64,000 bases of DNA from Hexactinellida sp. DTS-2022 (lineage: Eukaryota > Porifera > Hexactinellida): positions 1-64,000 of the forward strand of contig JAPNXP010000001.1 of assembly GCA_028753945.1 (NCBI GenBank). The letters are read 5' to 3'. Below are positions 25,303-37,047 of this stretch, in pieces. The translations under genes were made by a program, and so were the position numbers. The notes beneath the pieces were generated by a model. It was not told the origin of the DNA. It did not search any database and saw only the letters and a program-made list of their open reading frames with translations. Positions within the stretch are counted from its first letter, which is position 1; the number at the start of each line of letters is the position of its first letter.

Positions 25303-28300
25303 ATGGGAGTTAGCGGGAGTAAGAATGGCATCGGATGCAAACTGGAGAAACACAGAGCAAAGCAAATGTCCAAGAGGAGACCGGTTCTGTGGAAAGTGAG
25401 TGCAATCTACATTTACATTGTTTTTAGTTTCTATTTAATGCTAAACTTTAATTTCAGGTAATTGGCAACTCGCACTCGGATGCGGACACTGTTGCGGAGA
25501 AACAGAGCCAGAGCCAGGGCCAGGGCCAGGCTATGGTAGGATCGCAGGGGGCCTGCGAGGGTCCGTCTCAGGCCGCGACGCTGGCAGAGAGCTTGGGCAC
25601 CTCGAAGGGGTCCCTCGACGAAGAAGGCACAGCCACAAGTAATGCAGACCTCATTGTTCTGTAGTTATATCCGTTTCAGTAAATTATATACACTTCACTA
25701 CACACACCTGTTTGTTGTTGCATCCTTTGTTTATTTACGTGAGATTATTGACATTAAATCTAACTGGTTAATACGCGTGCACGTATTATAGGTAATCTGT
25801 AAGCTGCTTTACGTATTGCAAAAAGTGTTATTTATGGCAGAAGGCAAAACGAATATATATTGTTTATGTGGAAAATCTTATACAGTATACTCCGCTTAAT
25901 AGAGCCACCGGTTAATAGATTTCTCCGCTTAATCGGGTCAAACTACCCTCGGGCAAAGTGGCCCTATTAAGCGGTCGACGAAGGCAAGTTGGTGTGCGTG
26001 CAGCACACCAGACTTGCTCTAACTGCAACATATATTTGTTCGTGTGTTCCGAGTTGATTTGAGAAACGGTTTCCAAATCTGATTTTTGTCATACAGGGAT
26101 AACTTTGGCCCCCAACAATGATTTGATGTTTCCACTCTAAATTTCTCACTCCTTCCCAAGTTATGACGTCATTCTCACATTTGAGAAGCGAGAACATGTA
26201 CATTAATGATGCGGACATGTTGAACGCACCATTTTATCAATATTCACTACCGCATAATGACTGATTACGTCATTATGCGGTAATACTCATTACCGCATAA
26301 TGACGTAATCATTATAAATTTTGAAATTTACTATTTTAGGCCTATAAACCACACACCAACCGCAAAGCGGTTGGTGTGTGGTTGTGTTCTTCCCCGAAGC
26401 GACCTAGCAAGCGAAGCGCTAGTAATATAGACTAATCGATTTATTGTTACAGGTATAAACATATTTACAGTTATGAAACTATTTTTGCCCATTCATAATT
26501 AGAATACAGTCAGGTCTGCTTATTATGAACAAGATTTCGTCTGCGTAATATGAAGATTTTTTATTATGAACAAATCCTACGGTCCCAATTTAACAACTTA
26601 CATAGGGTTTGTATTAAGTGGAGTTCGCTTATTATAAAGTCTCTCTATTATGAACATAATTTTTGGTCCCTTGAATGTTCATAATAAAAGAACCTGACTG
26701 TATTTCACTCTCTAAAAAGCTTAATTTTTCAGTTGTCTCATGTTTAATACTTACGTTGTACCTGAAGGAGAATTTAAGTAATCTAACTTTGCCTTTAAAT
26801 AGTTAATTATTGTAAGTCCATTCGTTGATTACTTGAAATCCTCTAACTGAGGACAAAATGTGTCAGAATCTCATTAGCATAAGACAACACATTAACGTGT
26901 TAGACAGTATAATAACGTAATATCTTATTCCCCCAGGGTCTCGCGGCTCGTCTGAGTGTCTGGCTGCCAGAAGCGAGGAGGACACTATTTCGCGGGAACT
27001 GCTGCTGACCTCTTCGCCGCACTACAAGCATCAGGAATTCCTATCAGGACCAGGTTATTCTATGTATAATTAGGAAGCTTCTTCTGTCAAACCCAAGCAT
27101 TAATCGTAGCATATTAGTTCGTAAAGTTTACATTGGTAATATGACATCACGCGATAGATAACCTATTCTTTGAAACTTATCACTTCTCAAAATACATATT
27201 TTCAGCCTGTTATTAGCTATAATGCAGAATCAATCTTGACATATGTGGGTAATCTGATTTGCTTAGTTAACTATTTAGTTAATACGTCTCCTGTTTTGGC
27301 TTTATATGCCAGCTTTTAATTGTTTGAAGAAATTATTGATTTTTGAGAAGTTACGTGACCGAGCCCGAGAGGCTCGTCTTCTCAATTTCCCAAATTTATT
27401 TGAACTCTTATTCTTATATTAATTGGCAGTTAGAGGAAACACACGATTTCCAGAGCCAGCCAAACAGTCACCGAATATACCATGGATTAATGACCTGAAG
27501 AGGTTATTCCACGAATTTGATATATTGCTGTTAATTTAGATTAGATATAATTTAATTATCCCTGAAATTGTGAATGGTTACTAATGTAATGTAGCTACTT
27601 TATGTAACAATTTAAATGGTTTTGATTAACAAATTTAAAGCTTAACTTTCTGTTGAATTTAGTATTCATTGTAGTTACTTGTCATTAGTAGAACTTTGGC
27701 ACATTGATACTAGTTAGGGTCGTATCTTTCCACGGTTTAATTGAATAGACTGAGATCGCGTAGTGGTTGAGTGAAGTGTCGCGAAGCGACCGATACTGGA
27801 TGGAGTCATACACAGTACTATTGTAAGATCTTTATTGATTCAATTTATGAAAATATGTATTTGGAGCTGTAGAACTTCATTAATGGATTGAATAAACAGG
27901 GTTGGAACTTGTAAGTGTAAATATTTTTGATCGGAACGGGTGTGCATCAGTGTCAGCAATTTACTTTTTCAGCTTATGGTTCTTTGTTAAATGGGTATTG
28001 CTTATCAAACTGTATAAATGCCACTGTATCTAGTCTTGTTGCAATCATTTCCAAAATTACATGTCTACGCCCTGAAGCCAGCTCTACATCACTCTGGTTT
28101 CAATAATTAGAAGTCTTTCATCTGTCTGTGATAATTGCAACACTGGAATATCTCTTTATGTACATCGCTGGTTCTTCTGGCAGAGTTAGGTAGAGTTACA
28201 AGTATATATTACAAAACTGCTGCCTAATGTGTAAACCTGTACTGTAAGCTCTCTTTTTATTCAACCAATACGAACCACCAGACTTATCCACACTATATTC

Positions 28301-31159
28301 CCGAGACCAGCTATGACGTCAGGAACTACGCACTTGCACATCGATTTGTCTCGCATCCCACAACTCTGCATGAGTTCAAAGTTCAACTGTTGCAAGAGTA
28401 GCAATAGTTCTAACAGACCCGCACCCTATCCCTCCAATAGTTTATTTGTGAAATGTAAAACTAAATCTGTTTGTCAGATGCAGAGTCGATCGGATTCTTT
28501 CTATAACGACATTCCCGCTCCTGTCCGTTCGAGCACAGCCTGTCTGCAGTCCGTGCACCCCAGCGCCAACCCCACGCACCCGTATCTACGGGACGGCTGG
28601 TCGGCCCGCAGGAAACCAAATAAGATGATTCCCAACTCTTGCAAGCAACCATCCTCGCAAATTCATGAAACTTCCGCAGACGCGTATCTTCCCCAACTAA
28701 AGGTGACATTTTCGCGAGAGGAAGAGAACCCAGGGCTCACAATTAAGCAGCGGAAGCAGCTGCTGATGACTAGCATTCCTCACTCCCGCCGGTCCCTCAC
28801 ACCAAACGAAGACTCGATCGAAAGATCCGATCCTCAAGGAACGCATGTACCCGCTTCCTACGAAGTCCCCGTATCCGCAGAGTCGGACTCTGATGAAGAA
28901 AACAGGAACTTATTGATGCCCGTTGTCTACATTTCTCCAATTGAAAATGGGACGGCACACACATCTGTTGGAGATGCTGACTCCAAGAAACGAACAGAAT
29001 CTCCCCTTGCAGAAGAGCTGCCGATAAGACCAAAGCTGTCTCTGAGTAGACGGTGCTCGGAGGCTACTCTCCCGCTCACTTTCGCTTTCGAAATGGCAAA
29101 GAAAAACCTCAAAAGTAAGTTGACAAAATCAATTTATATGTTGTTAACAGAGACTGACTGATAGCTGGGTTTGACATAAGGTCTCAGTTCAACTGCTGAG
29201 TAATAATTATATTATTTACAGCACTTCGAATGGCTTTTTTTCTTCGAAATAAAACAAAGCAGTAAAATTCTAGATTACTTATTGCATGAGGCTCTTTAGT
29301 ACAATAATTAATATTCAGAAATTAGGTGCATAGAAACTCAAGACTTTCTTAGATACATTAATCCTATACATTAATCCTATACATTATTATTGTAGCAGTT
29401 AGGAAACCTCGGAGCAAAACGTATGATGTCATTCCTGAAACGGAAGAAATTTCTTCTGGAAACACATTAAATTGTAAAAGTACAACAGATTCTGATTTAA
29501 TTAACAAAAGTGAAGTATTATTTATTCCATCGCAAGATCTATTTATGAGCTCAAGATATCTGAAGCCCAGACACTCCGTGTACAGTTATCACTCTCCTAT
29601 GAAATTCGATAACACGCCTGAACAAACTGACTCAAATCCCAAATTGAGTTTCAATAAACTCTCAGCTAATAAACCAATCTTTGGAAATCACTTAGAACCT
29701 TCGCAGCAGCATTATAGCAACAACAGTGTCGATAGGAATTTAGGTCCTGAGTTGGTTCCCGTATTGGCTCTCCAGAATACAGGTTCATTCCTATGTGATA
29801 CCAGTGGTTCTCTGACGGGTAAGTATGCTAATTTGTTTTGAAACTTTCGGGCGATCCTTCTGCTCTGATTCGTGTAACTAGGAAGCTTATAGCTTATAAA
29901 GCAAAGTCAGTGTTGTTGCATTTTAGGGAATATTCATTCATTAGGATAATTCTCCATTATAATCAGCTGTTATCTAATTTAACAATACTTTGGATACAAT
30001 AGTACCAGGCATATGTGCATCTGCCTTTCAAATAGACTATTCTAGTTCCAAGCACCTATTATACGATTTCTGCACCTTGTGATTATTCTGCTAATTGAAA
30101 CGGAAATTGATTGAAATATTAATTTATGATTCCACAATTGAAATCACATCTGGAGTTCATTAGCTTCTACCAGAACCCTGCACTTATCTCTGGTTTGTTA
30201 TGCGGTAGCAATTAGCTGTTTAACAATAATTATGAATTTGTGTAATATATTCCCCACGTACTGCGCCGCGATTTAATTCCAATTAAAGATACTTTAATAT
30301 TTAATTACATTTGTTGCACGCGTTGGGTTGCTTTTGTTATAATTTATTGCAACTTATGAATAATATTATTGCTAATTAGAGTCCCTGCACGCAGATCTCA
30401 AGACTCGAGCTGTTTTCTTACTTACCATACATTTATTATATTTATTATATTAATTATATTAATACCGACCGTCTCTTCTCTGATTAGCGCGACTGGATGG
30501 CTCGTGTACCCTGCAGCAATTAATGAATATATTATAGATTTGTGCTTATTTGTATCTCTAGAGGAGTCTTCCCCTGGAGATGCCAAATCGAACAACCATT
30601 CAGAGAACTATAGCAACACACTTGACTCCCAGGAATGTGTCAACGTGTCTAGCAGCACTGAGGATATAATTGGGACGAATCTTAGCGACTCGGGCTACCA
30701 CTTCGACCAACAAGCAAAGCACTTTTCAGCCCAGTAAGTCCCGTACTATCTATAACACTGTAATATGCAAGCGAGAGAGCTCAATAAGTTATAACCTCTC
30801 TAGACCGGTGAAGAAGGTTATCCTGGACCTGTCCCAGCAGAAGTACGTGGGCCTCAGTCTGGTCGGGGGCGCGGACAGCCCCTTCGGAAACCTGCCGGTC
30901 CTCGTTAAGGAGATTATGCCGGGCGGAGCGGCAGAGCGGTGCGACATTTCGCGAGGAGATGAAATACTTGGTATCAATAGCTTCTCATTGGAAGATGTGA
31001 GTTTGCGCATTTGTTAATACTTTGCACTTATTGGAATCTTAATTTTAAATTCAACATTTGTAGAAGCCCTTACAATTCGCTGTTGAGCGATTACGTCACT
31101 GCTCGAGTCGAGACGAAGAGATCGTACTATGGATAATACCCCAGTTGGATTCGAGCTAG
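25303..31159 (+). CDS. PDZ-domain protein with myristoylation motif (726 aa, 9 exons)
   Basis: Exons 25303-25395, 25458-25638, 26937-27053, 27430-27502, 28282-29114, 29396-29818, 30562-30733, 30804-30996 and 31064-31159 join without a frame break. Exon 6 has a TAGCAG tandem acceptor, so it may start at 29396 or 29399. The N-terminus MGVSGSKN fits an N-myristoylation signal and suggests membrane anchoring. Residues from about 35 to 630 are low-complexity, Ser- and Lys-rich, and probably disordered, with a QSQSQGQGQ run. A single PDZ domain occupies about 634-722: KKVILDLSQQ, the carboxylate-binding loop YVGLSLVGG, then PVLVKEIMPGGAAER and GDEILGINSFSLED. PDZ domains bind protein C-termini, so this is probably a membrane-tethered scaffold. 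Introns 2 and 6 hold much repeat DNA. The family was not identified beyond the PDZ. Confidence 0.8.
25888..25974. mobile_element. ~87-bp inverted-repeat element, copy 2
   Basis: Begins TACTCCGCTTAATAGAGCC and ends GGCCCTATTAAGCGG. It shares the GAGCCACCG and GGGTCAAACTA blocks with the element at 21832-21922. It sits in intron 2 of the PDZ gene, so both copies are old insertions of one non-autonomous family. Confidence 0.55.
26248..26383. repeat. Two perfect hairpins in intron 2
   Basis: TACCGCATAATGAC at 26248-26261 pairs perfectly with 26269-26282 (7-base loop), and a third direct copy lies at 26291-26304. AACCACACACCAACCGC at 26347-26363 pairs perfectly with 26367-26383 around an AAA loop. 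Together with the GTGTGCGTGCAGCACACC palindrome near 25993 they probably belong to a larger foldback element; its borders are not clear. Confidence 0.6.
26507..26700. mobile_element. Tigger/pogo-like MITE with TA duplication
   Basis: The 194-bp element starts CAGTCAGGTCTGCTTATTAT and ends ATAATAAAAGAACCTGACTG, giving inverted repeats of about 25 bp. It is bordered by TA on both sides (26505-26506 and 26701-26702). CAGTCAGGT ends with a TA target fit the pogo/Tigger branch of Tc1-mariner elements. No transposase remains. It lies in intron 2 of the PDZ gene. Confidence 0.75.
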
Positions 31160-31857
31160 CGTCCGAGTCTGAGCTCCCTACAATACTGAATACCCGCGCT
31201 CCGCCGCTTTATTAGCAGCTATTAATTTTAAATATTTCATTATTATACGTGTTGTTATTTTTTGTGCATATTCTTTATACAATTACAAAGTTATGTAATA
31301 TATGGTTCTGAATTGTAATTAAGACCAGCAATTTTGCCCTGCTATATTTCGCTCATTTTATTGTCCGTATTTCCCCGAACAGCGGAGGGTCGAATAAAAT
31401 TGACTTTTCTAACGAATATGCAACTACTGCAGCTTCTAATTAGTGATATATTTTAACCATGGATAGGATGACCAATGTAACTGGAGTTGCATTAAAATTA
31501 GTACAGTGATAGTGGCTTAACCTGGACAACAAGTTGATACGGATTTCAGTATACTCTCAGTATAGTGTGCTAACCGGCTACAGGTACTTGAAATACTGAC
31601 TATTGGCATTAGAGTCCTGAATTTATTTTGTCTATTAGAAATGCTTTAACTTAATTTTACTGATCCATTTATTTGTATTTCTCTAGGCTAATGTATTAAT
31701 GTCTTAGAGGTCAAATATATACATCGTTATTCAACTGAAGATTCAAGGTACTTATTGTTATGACTTTAGTTGAAATGTTTGCTTTCAGTAATCAGTTTTT
31801 TAATTAAACCACCTCCTTTGTAGTGTTTATTATACGTATGCTCACTGGATAAATTAG

Positions 31858-32040
31858 GAGATATCTTATATGTAGACCGTCTAGAAATAGACCAGGTTTT
31901 ATTCCCTATACATTAGTATTACCCATAAAAAGCAGGGCAAGTGGTCTACAGAATTTATAGACGGTCTACAAATTTTTGGCTTATTTGTATGGGCTTTTAT
32001 AGACCGTCTATTTCTAGACGGTCTACATATAAGGATGCTC
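31858..32040. mobile_element. MULE-like MITE with 9-bp target duplication
   Basis: The 183-bp element has inverted ends: GAGATATCTTATATGTAGAC at the left, and GAGCATCCTTATATGTAGAC as the complement of the right. It is flanked by ATAAATTAG at 31849-31857 and 32041-32049. Nine-base duplications point to the Mutator (MULE) superfamily. A single end of the same family is found at 36851-36890. Confidence 0.75.
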
Positions 32041-32086
32041 ATAAATTAGTTCCTAATTAAAAGTAATACAAATATGAATAATCGTG

Positions 32087-32131
32087 CTGTCACTAAATAT
32101 TCGGTCCGGCCGACCGAATATTTAGTGACAG
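32087..32131. repeat. Perfect 20-bp-arm hairpin
   Basis: CTGTCACTAAATATTCGGTC (32087-32106) pairs base for base with 32112-32131 across a five-base CGGCC loop. It lies 46 bp beyond the MITE and is not part of its termini. Could be a cruciform-forming site, a tiny foldback element or a small hairpin RNA source. Confidence 0.7.
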
Positions 32132-32643
32132 TGCTCAAAATTACAATTAGATAATTCGATTTGTAAACAATTCACACAATCGATTATAGGCAAGTGGTAA
32201 TTACTGGCCAAACTTTTATTTTAATTAAACAGACTCAAAAATATTCTAAATTCCGCCTCTATAATTATATCAGCGAACCCATATTATGTATTTCCTAATT
32301 AAGTTTCGTTCCTATGATGTGCAATTAAATACTTCGTGCTTTGCTGCAAACATTTTTCATGTCCCTTAAGTTTTCAATACATTCGCATAATCTACGGCTC
32401 CCTTCATACTTTCGATGGATGACTTGTTCCTTGGATTTATTCTTCAATTTTGTTTGCTCTTCGTGAATACAAAAACTCGCTTAATTTTCCTCTCAATATT
32501 CTTGATACTATTATCAAAGATTTCTTCAAACAATATATCAGACATCACTAATTAATTAATCTAAACTGCTACTTATCATTGCATTATTGAGTTCAGCAGA
32601 GCTCCATCAGAACGTGCGTAGGCAGTGCAGTCACTGCTACAAC

Positions 32644-32651
32644 TATAAAAG
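32644..32651 (+). promoter_or_regulatory. TATA box of the patatin-like gene
   Basis: TATAAAAG lies 78 bp before the ATG at 32729 and is followed by CTCAGACAG. The position fits a core promoter with a leader of about 50 bp. A polypyrimidine tract and CAG just before the leader's end (CTCTTTACAG) could instead mark a 5' UTR splice acceptor. Confidence 0.5.
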
Positions 32652-32728
32652 CTCAGACAGCGGGGCATCAATAGATATTATTATTATTATTATTATTACT
32701 CGCGTTCTCTTTACAGAATCTACCGATA

Positions 32729-35202
32729 ATGTCTGAGTCTCGATCGGACTACGAGCTCCTGGAGTGGGACGGGACGGTCAGTCGGCTGTCCTTCAGTGGT
32801 TGCGGCTTCCGGGCCTCCTACCACCTGGGGGTGATCCAGTGTCTGCGGGACAGGGGCAGTCAGCTGCTGGCACAGATAGACGTCTTCTCCGGGGCTTCGG
32901 CCGGCGGGCTGTGCGCGGCGGTGGCGCTCATGGACTGCCCGACCGGCAAGGCGCTCAACTTCATGCGACAAATGGTGAGTGCGAAAGCTAACATTATATA
33001 GGTTCCTCTATTTAGTGCTGTCTCACTTTAGGTGCGCGAAATGAAATCTAGCTTTCTCGGGCCTTTTAATCCTAAATTGATGCTGACAGAGCATCTTAGA
33101 GACGGAATTGATTATTTGTTCCCAAAGGACGCGCATATTTTGGCTTCGAACAGGCTGCACCTCTCGGTGACCGCCAGAGACGTAACAAACAAAATTATAT
33201 CTCAATACGACACCCGGGAGGAATTCATAGACGTGAGTTTGTTTGTATTTTGTTTGTATTATTAGAAATGCGAACCACTGGAGTTAGATTCTCCACACAA
33301 CTAATAGATTCTACCACAAACATTATAACTCCACCATACCAGCACAGCACGCTTGACTTGTAACATTTCGCGAGGGGCATGTTAAAGCCACCATTACACT
33401 GTACGTAACTTTAGGAAAAGTTGCATACAGTATAAATTGAAATTTATGGTGCAGAAATTTCAAAATAGAGTTTCTGGTGTGCGAAATCGAGAGATACTCC
33501 CATTAGACTTGATACAAATTATTAATTTGTCGCGTGAGCGAGCGAGCTTAAACTAAATATAGACGCACATAAATTTTTCAAGTCTTTTCATGAATAACCG
33601 ACTCATGTTACTCGAGTCACCGAGCGAGTCATTTGACTCGTGACAAAATTCGATGACTCGAGTCACCGAGTCTGACCCGATGACTCGTGGTGACTCGCGA
33701 GTCATCGAGTCAATCAAGTGACTCGTGAAAATCGCTGAAATTTTTGCCTGTGAAAGCCTGGATTAACGTACTACATATACGTACGCGTATTATTACATCT
33801 ACAAACAAATTTGCACACATTGGGAAAATAAGATTATATCTCTACATAAGTATTCTTGGTACAATAGATTGAACATAACACGTGCTAACAGCTGAAGAAT
33901 ATAGTAGCTATGTTGACCACCTGCGACACTTATGAACTCTCTTGACTTAATATTCCCAATTCTACAAATATAAGCCTTACGCATTATTATTATGTTCTAA
34001 CAAGAAAGTGATTCGTATTCTGCCTGCGTAAGCCAATGTTGTGATGTGGCTAATAATTATACAAACATATCTACGTAGGTATTAAGCAGAATTACGTAGT
34101 TAGAACATTGCTAGTGAATGACAATTAAATCCAAATTATTAGCAGAAAGCTGATACTTTATTCAGGAATACAGAGTTCTAATTCCACCGTTTGTGTAGGC
34201 GATTGTGGCATCCAGTTACATTCCTGGTTACATGGGACTAGACTTTCCCACCTACAGAGGGAAGGTGAGTTTACCTGCCACTGCCTGTTCAGGTGCTTAC
34301 TGTATCTCAGAGATTTATAGACGGCGGCCTCACCAACAACCTGCCCTACGCGGGCGACATGAACACTATAACAATTTGCGCTCTCACCGGGGACTTCGAT
34401 ATCTGCCCAGTCGACCCGAACAGATACAGCGTGGGCTGCTACCCTCTAGTTGGACACAAGTAAGGACTAGCTCCGTTTGTACCACGTACTTATAATGCGC
34501 TGTGTAGGCTGGACTTCTCTCTCTACAACCTGCAGAGCGCGTACAGGATCCTCCTGCCCTCCTCCACAGAGGCCATCGACCAGCTGTACCTCGAGGGGTA
34601 CAGAGACGCACTGCGGTTCCTGCGCAACCAGTGTGAGTCCAGTAATAACCTAATTCACGCTACGCACTCCTGCTGAGTTTATCATTTCAGTTCGGAGCCA
34701 GTCAGTCTATCGTTGTTATTTATTGATTAGCTGTGCAGGCACCTGTTCTTATCAGGACTCGCTCATACTAATTGCAATACTGCTGCATCGCAGTGAGCTA
34801 GTCGCTATGTTGTGGCTACATTATGTTGATACGTACACGGCACTTAATTGTATTGGAAAACGTTATTATATTAATATTTAAATTTAATAGATATCTGACA
34901 CTACTAGAGTACACTAGTTAACTGCTGGTTTTCTCACAGGTTATATTCAGGACTTTTCGGCTAAAATCCCCATCCCCATCCCCGCCTCGTGCCCCGTGCT
35001 CTCGTACACCTCGGAGGGAAGCGTGTGCGTAGACATGGACTGTCTGGACACCGAAGACACGGACTGCCCACCGTCCGATGACGAGGTGTTCCTGAACGCT
35101 GTGGATGTAGAAACATTCTTCGAGACGGAACCTCAGAAACAAAACATAATCAAACCACCAGAATTACTCGAGGGAGTTCATGATTACAAAAGAGAGCCGT
35201 AA
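32729..35202 (+). CDS. Patatin-like phospholipase (349 aa, 6 exons)
   Basis: Exons 32729-32974, 33032-33232, 34199-34264, 34311-34459, 34508-34632 and 34940-35202 join in frame. The catalytic dyad of the patatin/PNPLA fold is present: the oxyanion strand SFSGCGFRASYHLG (about 21-34), the nucleophile elbow GASAGG with S57, and the acid in IDGGLTNN (D175). YIPGYMGLDFPTYRG before it and GYRDALRFL near 225 are also PNPLA-like. Such enzymes hydrolyse acyl esters of phospholipids or triacylglycerol, often at lipid droplets or membranes. Length and layout resemble the animal PNPLA1-5 branch more than bacterial patatins. The C-terminal ~80 residues are acidic and unrecognised. Confidence 0.88.
33599..33730. 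repeat. GACTCG-rich degenerate repeat in intron 2
   Basis: GACTCG and its complement CGAGTC occur over ten times in about 130 bp (for example GACTCGAGTCACCGAGTC), many as small palindromes. The block lies in the long second intron of the patatin-like gene. It looks like a relic minisatellite or a transposon terminus. Confidence 0.55.
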
Positions 35203-35967
35203 ACTTATTCTATCAACACTATACGGGATAAATCAATAATATTTTATTCACATATTTACCATCGTACTTTAATACAACAGCATTACCAATCGTCTGCTTA
35301 ATACATCTCTAAACAGTTCTCAGTTTTATTTATACTCATTTGATTATTCATGGAATTTGTTCAGCAATTAAACTATTTATACTCTGCCATTAACCTTTTC
35401 GCGTTATGCTTGTCCTTAATGCAATCGTAAGAATGCGCTTAAGGGGCGGCTGCCCCACGGCCCGGCAGTCGATTTAAACTCAGAGACAACTCTGCTTAAT
35501 TAAAGTTAATTAAAAGCTATAACATTAGATAGAATATGAGAATGTCAGATTCAAAACAACAAGTGCTTTGGTTTGTATTGTATATTTTGTAATAGCCAAA
35601 ACAAGCTAATAACTAACTGAGAATTCAGCTTGTTTGCTATGATTTGGAAACGAGCATAACATAAATTAACAGAATTTCATTACAAGCTGGATTCTATTGA
35701 GTATTTCTAGTATAGTTGGCTAAATTCCTACAACACATTGTTATGCTACACTCACTGCGTTGAGCCACTATAGACTCCAATTATCATTAGGCATTCTGAA
35801 AACTCGGTGTAGACTAAATTAAGACTACCAATTTGGCAATAATAGTATTAAATATCCATTCACTCTGCCTCCATTAATTGCTCGGACTCAACCATTTATA
35901 TAGAACTACAACAACATATACAGTAATTTACTAATTAAATTAACTCGACTGAGGACAGCACTGCAGG
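35203..35967. other. Non-coding, AT-rich
   Basis: AT-rich spacer with no recognisable exon. Short GC-rich patch near 35440-35465. Nothing else supportable. Confidence 0.4.
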
Positions 35968-36114
35968 ATGTATGACAAATCAGAAGTTGCAGAGCTGGCA
36001 CTGTTGGTCGAGGAGTTGAGGCGCTACAAGCGGCGTCTCGAGGACGCGAAGCGGGTCTTGATCAACGAGATTAACGCTTACAAGGAAGAAGCTGGCAACC
36101 GAGAACTAGCCTGA
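35968..36114 (+). CDS. 48-aa leucine-zipper microprotein or terminal exon
   Basis: The frame MYDKSEVAEL... to a TGA at 36112-36114 has a perfect heptad series L10, L17, L24, L31, Y38 in a charged helix, ending LINEINAY. That ending matches the zipper ends of the small basic-zipper proteins at 20924-21304 (LIQEIKTY) and 45907-46293 (LQREIQFY). No basic region is present. CTGCAG directly before the ATG could be a splice acceptor, so this may be the last exon of a larger gene, but no upstream exon was found in about 760 bp. If free-standing, it could act as a dominant-negative dimer partner; that is speculation. Confidence 0.5.
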   Translation: MYDKSEVAELALLVEELRRYKRRLEDAKRVLINEINAYKEEAGNRELA

Positions 36115-36523
36115 CCTGCTCCGGAAGCTGTCCTCAAGTCTGCTGAGCCGAGTGCGGATGCTTTTTGTGTTTACTTTGCTTAGTTGCTTACTTTACTATT
36201 GTTAGATTACTGTTCGCCTTGCCTTGCCTATAGTTACGCATTTATTATATTATACTATTCCCGCTTATGCTCCCACTTGCCCTTATAACTCAGGAGAGTT
36301 TTAATATATTTATATTACAAGAGTAGCCAGATTGTTTGGGCTTTACGGAATTGTATCGGGCCCAATGGCATTTGCGCCTATCGATTGCTGCATGATTGCA
36401 GGCCGCTGATCTAATTAAGCGCTCTGTGTTCCTCCTTAATTATTCAAAGGTTATGCTATAGGGACACATGGTGTCAGTTTATTATTAATATCCACCATCG
36501 GCATTTGAATATAGCAATGTCAA

Positions 36524-36769
36524 CAGCAAGGGCGGATCCTAAAAAATCTGTTGGGGGAGGGATCTAGAGCGAGCGTAGCGAGCGATCACTAAGGGGCTAT
36601 GGCCCTGGAATTTCTAGAGTTCGATATAAACCTTCAATAAGGTCTAGGTACCGAGCAAGTTCCTGCAGGGAATAATATCTGCTTTGCATTGAGTTTATTG
36701 GTTAGTTTTACCTAAAGTATATATCTGAAAATCTGGTGGGGGGATGCACCCCCCCTGGATCCGCTACTG
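36524..36769. mobile_element. hAT-like non-autonomous relic
   Basis: The left end is CAGCAAGGGCGGATCC. The complement of the right end is CAGTAGCGGATCCAGGGGGG. CAG...GCGGATCC termini followed by a G-run are typical of hAT-derived short elements. The interior has GAGCGTAGCGAGCGATCAC. No 8-bp duplication survives, so the insertion is old or the borders are off by a few bases. Confidence 0.5.
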
Positions 36770-36850
36770 TCTACTTGGCAAGGTGGGAAATTGGTTGAAT
36801 TTTTGGTCATATTTTAGCTAAATTAGCGCTTGTAATGCTATTAATTTTAT

Positions 36851-36890
36851 AGCATCCTTATATGTAGACGGTCTATAAAAGCCCATACAA
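36851..36890. mobile_element. Solo end of the 31858-32040 MITE family
   Basis: AGCATCCTTATATGTAGACG followed by GTCTATAAAAGCCCATACAA matches the right terminus of the element at 31858-32040 in reverse complement, including its AAAGCCCATACAAA subterminal block. Only one end is present. Confidence 0.65.
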
Positions 36891-37047
36891 AACTATAGTT
36901 TAATTCTTTCTTAATTTAATTCTGATATCTCAAACAAACATCTTTATTTACAGAACAAATAAGGCATATTAGAGACTGCCTAGCTACTAGAGCTGAGTAG
37001 ATAAAATATCAAGTATGCATAAAAAGGCCTAGAGTACGGCTAATTGG

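Larger units (their letters stand above)
31160..32728. other. Intergenic region
   Basis: AT-rich DNA with the 183-bp MITE at 31858-32040, a perfect hairpin at 32087-32131, an ATT run at about 32676-32698 and a TATA element before the lipase gene. No coding exon seen. Confidence 0.5.
36115..37047. other. Intergenic region with transposon relics
   Basis: Convergent gene ends. Contains a hAT-like relic (36524-36769) and one end of the MULE-like family (36851-36890). Confidence 0.5.
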
